Assembly (NCBI GenBank): GCA_025937075.1
Contig: JAICSD010000353.1
Location: 1-5,004 of the forward strand
DNA length: 5,004 bases
Source of the DNA: Vicinamibacteria bacterium
GTDB taxonomy: Bacteria; Acidobacteriota; Vicinamibacteria; Vicinamibacterales; 2-12-FULL-66-21
Direction: 5' to 3'
How positions within the stretch are numbered: position 1 is the first letter of the stretch; the number at the start of each line of letters is the position of its first letter. Under the pieces are notes generated by a model, which saw nothing but the letters and a program-made list of their open reading frames with translations, searched no databases and was not told where the DNA came from. Below, one piece after another: positions 1-5,004 of the stretch. The position numbers were made by a program, and so were the translations under genes.

Positions 1-1092
1 ATGTTCTCACTGCACGTCGACACCGCGCGGAGCTGGCGGGGCGGCCAGAACCAGGTGCTCCTGACCGTCCTCGGGCTGCGCGCCGCCGGGCATCGCGCGG
101 CGCTCGTCGCGCATCCCGCCGGCGAACTGCGGCGGCGAGCGCAGGAGGGTCTGGAGCTCTTCGCGATCGCGCCGCGCAGCGAGATGGATCTCTCGGCCGC
201 GTGGAAGTTCTCGCGGCTCGTCAAACAGCTTCGTCCCGACGTTGTCCACGCGCACGATCCGCACGCGGTTGCGATGGCGGCGCTGGGCCTGTCGATGAGC
301 ACCGAACCGTCGAAACCGCGGCTCGTCGCTTCCCGCCGCGTCGATTTTCATCTGAAGAGCCACGCCTTGTCGCGGTGGAAATATCGCCAGGTCGAGCGGT
401 TCATCTGCGCCTCTGAGGCCATCCGCCAGATGCTCGTCAGCGACGGTGTTCCGGCGGCCCTGACGATCACGGTGCACGAGGGGATCGACGCGGAACACGT
501 CGCGGCTGCCCCCGCGGCGGATCTCCACGGGGAGTTCTGGCTTCCGCATCACGCGCCGATCGTGGGGAACGTCGCAGCCCTCGTGCCGCACAAAGGCCAG
601 CGCCACCTGATCGAAGCGGCAGCGCTCGTCGTCCGCACCGTGCCGGACACGCGGTTCGTCATCGCCGGCGAAGGAGAGCTTCGTCCATCGCTCGAGCGGC
701 TGATTCGAGAACGCCGCCTGGAGAAGCACGTCTTCCTCGCCGGGTTCCGTCCCGATGTGCTTTCGGTGCACAAAGCGTTCGACATCTTTGCCATGAGTTC
801 GCTCACCGAAGGGCTTGGCACCTCGGTGCTCGACGCGATGGCGTGCGCGAAACCTGTCGTCGCCACGACCGCCGGCGGGATCCCCGAGGCCGTGGTAGAC
901 GGCGTCACGGGTCTGCTGGTCGCGCCCAGGGATCATGCCGCGATGGCCCGGGCGCTCGTGACGCTGCTGACAGACGAGGGTGCGCGTCAGCGGATGGGAG
1001 CGGCGGGGCTGCGGCGCGTGCGCGAGGAGTTCAGCGTCGAAACAGTGGTGCAGGAAACTCTGGCCGTCTACGACGCCGTGCTGAGTCGATGA
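1..1092 (+). CDS. GT4-family glycosyltransferase (GT-B fold)
   Basis: The 363-residue product looks like a complete retaining GT-B glycosyltransferase of family GT4, which transfers a sugar from a nucleotide-sugar donor onto a cell-surface glycan or lipid acceptor; the acceptor cannot be told from sequence. The N-terminal acceptor domain has a glycine loop (RGGQNQVLL, 13-21), the HAHDPHA motif (83-89) and CASEAIRQML (136-145). The C-terminal donor domain starts near NVAALVPHKGQ (190-200, with the usual lysine K198), continues with FVIAGEGELRPSLE (219-232), and has the donor-site signature EGLGTSVLDAMA (270-281) followed by PVVATTAGGIPE (285-296). The usual E-x7-E pair is E270-x7-D278, so the second acid is Asp. 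The ATG is the first base of the window, so its ribosome site cannot be checked; only a few residues precede the first conserved strand (LHVDTAR), which fits a true start. It converges with the minus-strand operon, leaving 9 nt between stop codons. Family assignment is firm; substrate is unknown. Confidence 0.9.
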   Translation: MFSLHVDTARSWRGGQNQVLLTVLGLRAAGHRAALVAHPAGELRRRAQEGLELFAIAPRSEMDLSAAWKFSRLVKQLRPDVVHAHDPHAVAMAALGLSMSTEPSKPRLVASRRVDFHLKSHALSRWKYRQVERFICASEAIRQMLVSDGVPAALTITVHEGIDAEHVAAAPAADLHGEFWLPHHAPIVGNVAALVPHKGQRHLIEAAALVVRTVPDTRFVIAGEGELRPSLERLIRERRLEKHVFLAGFRPDVLSVHKAFDIFAMSSLTEGLGTSVLDAMACAKPVVATTAGGIPEAVVDGVTGLLVAPRDHAAMARALVTLLTDEGARQRMGAAGLRRVREEFSVETVVQETLAVYDAVLSR

Positions 1093-1101
1093 ACGGCCCT
1101 G

Positions 1102-1644
1102 TCAATTGGATAACTTGAGGGCGAGCAAGGCAGGCTTGCAGCCCGAGTGGCCGCGCGGGCAATCATCGAAGGTGACGGCTGCGCCATTGTCCGAGAAGGT
1201 AATCCCGCGAGCGATCCTGCTGGGCGGGAAGCCGTCGGGATCGATCAGGCTCACGGCCCCGAGGTTCTGTCCCGATTGCGCATCGAAGACGCGGAGCTGG
1301 TATCCGTTCACCACGAAACCGACCCGGCGGCTGTCGGGCGTCCACGCGATTTCACTGACCTCCTCGTCTCCGGTCAACGCCTCGATGGTCTTGGAGGAAC
1401 CGCGGCCCGGGTTGTTCGCGACCCTGAGCGCCTGGCAGCGCACCTCCGCGCAGCGGCCCTCGGTCACGTAAGCCACGCGTTTGCCGTCCGGCGACACCGT
1501 CGTGAACAGCGTTCGCCGCGCGCCCATCATCCACCCGGCGCTGAACGCGCAGACGGCGATCACGACGCCGACGAGCGCCGCCGCGACGAGGCGGCCGCCG
1601 CGCTGGCGCGCTGCCGCGGACGGCAGATTCCCTTCAACGGGCAT
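1102..1644 (-). CDS. Membrane-anchored PD40/TolB-like beta-propeller repeat protein
   Basis: This encodes a 180-residue protein whose exact function I do not recognise. A short basic N-terminus (RQRGGR, 13-18) precedes one hydrophobic helix (about 19-40, ending GWMMG), then ARR and a soluble domain. The soluble part holds three repeats of the PD40/WD40-like type: TTVSPDGKRVAYV (48-60), IAWTPDSRRVGFV (99-111) and ITFSDNGAAVTFDD (148-161). A helix of this kind predicts a signal anchor with the repeats outside the membrane. Two cysteine pairs, C65/C70 and C162/C169, could form disulfides in an oxidising compartment. Three blades are too few for a closed propeller. I chose the ATG at 1644 because AGGGGG lies 7 nt upstream and the whole helix is kept. 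The start overlaps the preceding gene by 85 nt. A GTG at 1563 would instead give a 4-nt GTGA overlap with that gene's stop but cuts the helix. The reading frame stays open upstream to 1941, but that part is only a shadow of the preceding gene. Last gene of the operon. Confidence 0.72.
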   Translation of the reverse strand: MPVEGNLPSAAARQRGGRLVAAALVGVVIAVCAFSAGWMMGARRTLFTTVSPDGKRVAYVTEGRCAEVRCQALRVANNPGRGSSKTIEALTGDEEVSEIAWTPDSRRVGFVVNGYQLRVFDAQSGQNLGAVSLIDPDGFPPSRIARGITFSDNGAAVTFDDCPRGHSGCKPALLALKLSN

Positions 1645-2501
1645 TGCGAATCCCCCTGTCTGCGGCCGAAGCCGCACGCGTTCATCATACCGACGTGACA
1701 CAGCGAAAAATCGAAGCGCACCGGATCGCGCGGATCGATGCGGCGCAGCGACGCGGTGATCTCGGCCGCCATCTTCCATCCCGGTGACGTATACCGCGTC
1801 AGCCGCAGGCACCGCCCGAGCCGGATGACGTGCGTATCGAGCGGCACGACGAGCCGCGCCGGGTCGACCCGCGTCCACACGCCCATGTCGATCGCGTCCC
1901 GCCGGACCATCCATCGCAGAAAGAGGTTCATCCGCTTGCACGCGCTTCCCGCGGACGGCCGCGGAAAGAAGTAGCAGACGCCGGCCCGCTTCGGCACGCG
2001 GCCGTACGCCCGCGTCATATCGAGCGCAAGCGCGCGGCGCGAAAAACTGTCGAGCGCCGCCGAGAGATCCACGCCCGAGGGGTCATCGCCTTCGAGAAAG
2101 AAGGACTCGAGAGATCCCGATCGCTCGAGCACCTGCCGCAGGATCCAGAGCAGCGCCACGAGATCGACCCCGCGCGTCCACCGGTGCATCATCGCGCGCA
2201 ACTCCGGGTGCGGCGCCGATGGATCGAACGCGCGAACCGACGCCGCGGGATGTCGCCCGAGTATCGACGCCAGCGTCTCGACGGAATTCAGCACGCTCGC
2301 GACGCGGCCGAATGCGAGCGCGGACGCGCAGAACCCGATGATTTCCACGTCGGCCGGCTCGGAGTAGCGGCGCACGATCTGCACCGGATCCGTCGCCGAA
2401 TCTTCGCGGTTGTAGGCGTCGTACAGCCGGTCGAGACGCGCGGCCAGCGCCGGGGCACGCGGCACGATCAGAAGCTCGTGATTGCTTCGCCCGCTTTGCA
2501 C
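1560..2501 (-). CDS. TIGR02757/DUF2400 family protein, possibly HhH-GPD-related
   Basis: The 313-residue product matches, from memory, the bacterial TIGR02757 (Pfam DUF2400) family, which has no established function. Family-like blocks are YNREDSATDPVQIVRRY (30-46), SALAFGRV (60-67), GSACKRMNLFLRWMVR (185-200), VVPLDTHVIRLGRCLRL (218-234) and DPVRFDFSLCHVGMMNACGF (259-278). The LDTH block resembles the VDTHV block of endonuclease III-type (HhH-GPD) DNA glycosylases, whose Asp is catalytic; here it is D222, and K189 could be the paired lysine. Four cysteines, C268-x7-C276-x10-C287-x5-C293, may hold an iron-sulfur cluster or zinc. These functional ideas are inference. The last 20 residues are low-complexity Ala/Ser/Arg and coincide with the overlap with the next gene. 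The start is a GTG at 2501, overlapping the upstream phosphoribosyltransferase by 34 nt; a second GTG at 2465, 2 nt past that gene's stop, would give 301 residues. Neither has a strong ribosome site. It is fourth in the pyrimidine operon. Confidence 0.82.
   Translation of the reverse strand: MQSGRSNHELLIVPRAPALAARLDRLYDAYNREDSATDPVQIVRRYSEPADVEIIGFCASALAFGRVASVLNSVETLASILGRHPAASVRAFDPSAPHPELRAMMHRWTRGVDLVALLWILRQVLERSGSLESFFLEGDDPSGVDLSAALDSFSRRALALDMTRAYGRVPKRAGVCYFFPRPSAGSACKRMNLFLRWMVRRDAIDMGVWTRVDPARLVVPLDTHVIRLGRCLRLTRYTSPGWKMAAEITASLRRIDPRDPVRFDFSLCHVGMMNACGFGRRQGDSQCPLKGICRPRQRASAAAASSRRRSSAS
1652..1657 (-). promoter_or_regulatory. Shine-Dalgarno-like site for the PD40 membrane protein
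   Basis: On the minus strand this reads AGGGGG, five of six matches to AGGAGG, and it sits 7 nt before the ATG at 1644. It lies inside the coding sequence of the preceding DUF2400 gene (codons for Q282-G283). It is the main reason to prefer the ATG at 1644 over the GTG at 1563, which has no comparable site in front of it. Confidence 0.55.
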
Positions 2502-3106
2502 ATCGGGCAGTCGGATACCGGGTAGTTCTCGGGGGCCTTGTAGTCGACGAGCGCGTAGTTCGGTGCGCCGGCATCCGCGACGGCCTCCAGGCGATCGCAG
2601 ATTTCAACCGTCGCCAGCACCGTGCCGCCCGCCTCGCGCACCAGCCGCGCGCAGGTCTCGAACGTCTTCCCCGTATTCCGCACGTCGTCGGCGAGGAGCA
2701 CCTGCCGGCCGGCCATCTGCCGTGCGTAAAAGTCGCGAAGGACGAAATCCTGATTGCCGCGCCGCGTGAACGGCGCGAAGCTGCACGGAGGGTGCGTCAG
2801 CGCGCGCCGGCCGTCGAGCAGACCAGCGATGGTATGCGAGAGCAGCGCGCCGCCCATCACGGGACCGGCCACGACTTCGGTCTGCTGCAGCAGATCGCCG
2901 GGGAGAATGTCGAGCAGGTCCTGCGCGAGCCGCCAGATCGTCGAGGGATAGCGGAACAACTGGTGCGCGTTGAGGTACATCCGGCCGTGGAATCCGTTGC
3001 CGAAATCGAAGTGCCCGTTGCGCATGAGCACTTCGAACTCCTGCAACTGCGCGAGCGCCTGGCCCCGCAGTTCGTCGCGTCTGCTCGATCCAATCGCGTC
3101 AGTCAT
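2468..3106 (-). CDS. pyrE: Orotate phosphoribosyltransferase-like type I PRTase
   Basis: The 212-residue product is a type I phosphoribosyltransferase. The PRPP-binding signature is VLLADDVRNTGKT (136-148) with the acidic pair D140/D141; VVAGPVMGGALLSHTIA (78-94) is the expected pyrophosphate-loop region before it. The N-terminal block GHFDFGNGFHGRMYL (31-45) resembles the 'G.F...SG.HS..Y' region of orotate PRTases, and RRGNQDFVLRDF (115-126) sits where their mobile catalytic loop is. The tail SDCPMCKAGEAI (198-209) resembles the Cys-x2-Cys end of Thermus/Thermotoga-type PyrE. If it is PyrE it joins orotate to PRPP to make OMP, step 5 of UMP synthesis in the cytoplasm. Position directly after pyrB and pyrC supports this. 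The PRPP motif (RNTGKT instead of the common TTGGS/TAGT forms) is somewhat divergent, so another purine or pyrimidine PRTase is possible. The ATG start lies 3 nt after the pyrC stop, with a GGGGA about 10 nt upstream. Fold is sure; the pyrE name is moderately likely. Confidence 0.78.
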   Translation of the reverse strand: MTDAIGSSRRDELRGQALAQLQEFEVLMRNGHFDFGNGFHGRMYLNAHQLFRYPSTIWRLAQDLLDILPGDLLQQTEVVAGPVMGGALLSHTIAGLLDGRRALTHPPCSFAPFTRRGNQDFVLRDFYARQMAGRQVLLADDVRNTGKTFETCARLVREAGGTVLATVEICDRLEAVADAGAPNYALVDYKAPENYPVSDCPMCKAGEAITSF

Positions 3107-3109
3107 CTC

Positions 3110-4402
3110 TCACAATCCCCGCTGGTATACGGCCCGGCCGCCGACGATGGTGACGGCGGCCACCCCTGTCAGTCTCCAGCCGTCGAACGGCGTGTTCTTC
3201 GATTTCGACATGAGTGCGGGCGCGCTGATCTCGATCGTCTCGTCCGGCGCGATCACCGTGATGTCGGCCGGCCGCCCTTCCGCAAGCGATCCGCCCGGCA
3301 GTTTCAAGATGCGCGCCGGATTGGTCGAGAGCAGCTCGATCGCGCGCCGAACGCCGATGCGGCCCGAATGCACGAGACGATCGAACACGAGGGGCACGCA
3401 CGTCTCGAGCCCCACAATGCCAAACGGCGCACGATCGAACTCGACGAGCTTTTCGTCCGAGTGGTGCGGCGCATGATCGGTCGCGATCGCGTCGATCGTG
3501 CCGTCCGCGATGCCCTCGATCATGGCATCGCGATCGGCGGCTTCGCGCAACGGCGGGTTCATCTTCACGTTGGTATCGTAGCGAACGGGCGACTCCAGCG
3601 CTTCGTCGGTCAGCACGAAATGATGCGGCGCGACTTCGCACGTGACCTTCACGCCGCGCATTTTGCCGTCCCGTACCGCGCGCAGCGACTGGCGGACGCT
3701 CATATGGGCGACGTGGAACCGGCCCCCGGTCAGTTCCGCGAGCGAGACGTCCCGCTCGACCATGATGGACTCGGCAGCGCCGGGAATGCCCCGCAGCCCG
3801 AGGCGCGCCGCATAAAACCCTTCGTGCGCGACCCCGTCGGCCTTGAGCGACGGGTCTTCGCAGTGGTCGATGATCGGCACGTCGAGCATCGACGAGTACT
3901 CGAGCGCGCGGCGCATCAGCAGCGCCGGCACGACAGGACGCCCGTCGTCGGTGAACGCGACGCAGCCGGCGGCCGCCTGAGCGCCGAGCTCCGCGAGCTG
4001 CTCGCCGCGCGAGCCGATTGAGACGGCGCCGATCGGATGCACGCGTGCGAGGTTGGCGGCTGAGGCGCGCTTCAGGATCAGCCCGGTAATGCCTGGATGG
4101 TCGTTCACCGGATCCGTATTCGGCATGCACGCGACGGCCGTGAATCCGCCCGCGACCGCCGAGCGAACGCCTGTGGCGATCGTCTCCTTGTGCTCCTGGC
4201 CCGGCTCGCGCAGGTGCACGTGCATGTCGATGAGGCCTGGCGCGACGATCCAGCCGGATTTCAGCGCAAGCACGTCGGCGCCGTCAGCCGCGATGGATTT
4301 CCCGATTCGCCCGACGACGCCGTCCTCGACGAGAACGTCGAACTCGCCATCTCGACTGGTGGCCGGATCGACGACCCGCCCTCCCTTCAGCAGCAGCTTC
4401 AC
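3110..4402 (-). CDS. pyrC: Dihydroorotase, type I
   Basis: The 430-residue product is a full-length cytoplasmic dihydroorotase of the amidohydrolase superfamily; it reversibly cyclises N-carbamoyl-L-aspartate to dihydroorotate, step 3 of UMP synthesis. The N-terminal small beta domain (MKLLLKGGRVVDP) leads to GLIDMHVHLREPG (56-68), giving metal ligands H61 and H63 and substrate arginine R65. Further active-site positions are ACMPNTDP (91-98, N95), FTDDGRP (150-156, D152/D153), DHCED (179-183, H180), HVAHMS (230-235, H233), EVAPHHF (256-262), MNPPLRE (281-287) and ATDHAPHH (307-314, catalytic/metal D309). All catalytic residues are present, so this is an active enzyme, not the inactive pyrC' homologue that partners some PyrB proteins. 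Asp in the FTDDGRP motif, where other amidohydrolases carry a carboxylated lysine, fits the Aquifex-type class I enzymes. The GTG start directly abuts the pyrB TAG and has a good ribosome site (GGAGGG) 7 nt upstream, inside pyrB. The phosphoribosyltransferase gene follows after 3 nt. Confidence 0.96.
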   Translation of the reverse strand: MKLLLKGGRVVDPATSRDGEFDVLVEDGVVGRIGKSIAADGADVLALKSGWIVAPGLIDMHVHLREPGQEHKETIATGVRSAVAGGFTAVACMPNTDPVNDHPGITGLILKRASAANLARVHPIGAVSIGSRGEQLAELGAQAAAGCVAFTDDGRPVVPALLMRRALEYSSMLDVPIIDHCEDPSLKADGVAHEGFYAARLGLRGIPGAAESIMVERDVSLAELTGGRFHVAHMSVRQSLRAVRDGKMRGVKVTCEVAPHHFVLTDEALESPVRYDTNVKMNPPLREAADRDAMIEGIADGTIDAIATDHAPHHSDEKLVEFDRAPFGIVGLETCVPLVFDRLVHSGRIGVRRAIELLSTNPARILKLPGGSLAEGRPADITVIAPDETIEISAPALMSKSKNTPFDGWRLTGVAAVTIVGGRAVYQRGL

Positions 4403-5004
4403 CTAGTCGCCCTCCGCCTCGTGGCCCGCAAGCAGGTACAGCACCGCCATCCGCACGGCGACGCCGTTCGACACCTGTTCGAGGATCACGGAATACGGGC
4501 CGTCGGCGACGTCGGAGTCGATTTCCACGCCTCGGTTCATCGGCCCCGGGTGCATGATGATCACGTCCTCTTTCGCGCCGCGCAGCCGTGCGGGGGTGAG
4601 GCCGAACAGCTCGAAGTATTCGCGCGTCGACGGGATGTAGTGCCCGTGCATGCGCTCGTGCTGGATGCGGAGCATCATGACGACGTCGGCGCGCTCGACC
4701 GCCGCCGCGATCGACGTGGTGGCGGTCACGCCGAAGCGCGGCAGGTCGCGCGGCATCAGCGTCGGCGGCCCGCACGCCCACACGTCAGCGCCCATCTTCC
4801 CGAGGAGCTGCACGTTCGACCGCAGCACGCGGCTGTGCAGCAGGTCTCCGACGATGGCGACCTTGAGGCCCTGCAGCCGTCTCTTGTGCTCGCGGATCGT
4901 GAAGGCGTCCAGCAGCGCCTGTGTCGGATGCTCGTGCATGCCGTCCCCGGCGTTGACGATCGCCGAGCGGCACAGCCTGGCGAGCAGGTGCGGCGCGCCG
5001 GACG
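4403..5004 (-). CDS. pyrB: Aspartate carbamoyltransferase catalytic subunit, 5'-partial
   Basis: This is the C-terminal 199 residues of PyrB, which transfers a carbamoyl group from carbamoyl phosphate to aspartate, the committed step of pyrimidine synthesis. The frame stays open to the window edge, so about 110 N-terminal residues of a usual ~310 are missing, including the STRT carbamoyl-phosphate loop. Numbering the visible part from its first full codon, I see [16 protein letters not shown] (17-32, with H25 and Q28 of the HPTQ motif), [15 protein letters not shown] (48-62, R58 at the phosphate/aspartate-site arginine), LRIQHERM (111-118, R112 and Q114 of the aspartate loop), [11 protein letters not shown] (151-161) and [19 protein letters not shown] (173-191). 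The [11 protein letters not shown] form is that of Bacillus/Pseudomonas/Aquifex-type enzymes rather than E. coli PyrB, which pairs with the regulatory PyrI; no pyrI follows here. The methionine at 4939 is internal (M22, after NAGDG) and not a start. The TAG stop directly abuts the pyrC GTG. Confidence 0.96.
   Translation of the reverse strand, partial: SGAPHLLARLCRSAIVNAGDGMHEHPTQALLDAFTIREHKRRLQGLKVAIVGDLLHSRVLRSNVQLLGKMGADVWACGPPTLMPRDLPRFGVTATTSIAAAVERADVVMMLRIQHERMHGHYIPSTREYFELFGLTPARLRGAKEDVIIMHPGPMNRGVEIDSDVADGPYSVILEQVSNGVAVRMAVLYLLAGHEAEGD
4410..4415 (-). promoter_or_regulatory. Shine-Dalgarno site deciding the pyrC GTG start
   Basis: On the minus strand this reads GGAGGG, 7 nt before the GTG at 4402 and inside the last codons of pyrB. 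It supports the unusual GTG as the real pyrC start and, with the 0-nt gap to the pyrB stop, suggests that ribosomes finishing pyrB restart on pyrC. Confidence 0.75.

Noticed and set aside
7..936. 309-residue open frame on the minus strand
   Set aside because: It is the antisense of the glycosyltransferase gene, is Arg/Asp/His-rich and has no domain I can recognise.
1125..1139. Hairpin GCAAG-5 nt-CTTGC near the convergent junction, as a terminator
   Set aside because: The stem is only 5 bp and lacks a T-run on either strand; it lies inside the end of the PD40 coding sequence and is probably chance.
1645..1941. N-terminal extension of the PD40 membrane protein to 1941
   Set aside because: The 99 extra residues are Arg/Ala/Asp-rich and lie fully inside the DUF2400 gene in another frame; a good ribosome site and a signal-anchor helix place the start at 1644.
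1830..2525. 231-residue open frame on the plus strand
   Set aside because: It is the antisense of the DUF2400 gene, with highly charged, low-information composition.
2792..4021. 409-residue open frame on the plus strand
   Set aside because: It lies opposite pyrC and the PRTase gene, both of which have clear family motifs. Its product is rich in Arg, His, Asp and Glu with no recognisable domain, as expected for the antisense of GC-rich coding DNA.
3099..4130. 343-residue open frame on the minus strand in another frame of pyrC
   Set aside because: It is an Arg/Ala-rich out-of-frame read of pyrC, whose true frame shows all dihydroorotase motifs.
4403..4939. pyrB as a complete 178-residue gene starting at 4939
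   Set aside because: The same frame continues upstream to the window edge with conserved ATCase sequence ([16 protein letters not shown]), so this methionine is internal and the gene is cut by the window.

Overview
The window is a GC-rich (roughly two-thirds G+C by eye), gene-dense piece of bacterial chromosome with almost no intergenic DNA. It holds one plus-strand gene (1-1092) converging on a tightly packed minus-strand gene train that covers the rest (5004 down to 1102). The GC content, the mix of a GT4 glycosyltransferase, a PD40-type membrane protein and a DUF2400 protein, and the Aquifex/Bacillus-like (not enterobacterial) PyrB and PyrC suggest a free-living high-GC bacterium. Acidobacteriota (Vicinamibacteria-like) is my best guess, but no marker in the window proves it.

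Minus strand, in transcription order: pyrB (aspartate carbamoyltransferase; about the first 110 residues lie beyond the window), pyrC (dihydroorotase, complete), an orotate-phosphoribosyltransferase-like gene (probably pyrE), a DUF2400/TIGR02757 family gene, and a small membrane-anchored protein with PD40/TolB-like beta-propeller repeats. Junctions are 0 nt (pyrB stop TAG directly followed by the pyrC GTG), 3 nt, a 34-nt overlap (or a 2-nt gap with an alternative start), and an 85-nt overlap (or a 4-nt GTGA overlap with an alternative start). This looks like one operon with translational coupling. The first three products would catalyse UMP-synthesis steps 2 (carbamoyl aspartate), 3 (dihydroorotate) and, if the PRTase assignment holds, 5 (OMP). 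Any promoter, PyrR-type attenuator or carA/carB/pyrD/pyrF genes would have to lie outside the window.

Plus strand: a GT4-family glycosyltransferase that begins at base 1 and ends 9 nt from the end of the opposing operon. It is unrelated in function to the pyrimidine genes and probably belongs to a cell-surface glycan locus to the left.

The points most worth a second look are the DUF2400 protein, which carries residues reminiscent of an HhH-GPD DNA glycosylase plus a C-terminal four-cysteine cluster and sits in a pyrimidine operon; and the dual-coded stretch where its last cysteine motif and the start of the membrane protein share DNA. I see no tRNA, rRNA, CRISPR, transposon or phage gene, and no clearly novel multi-gene system.
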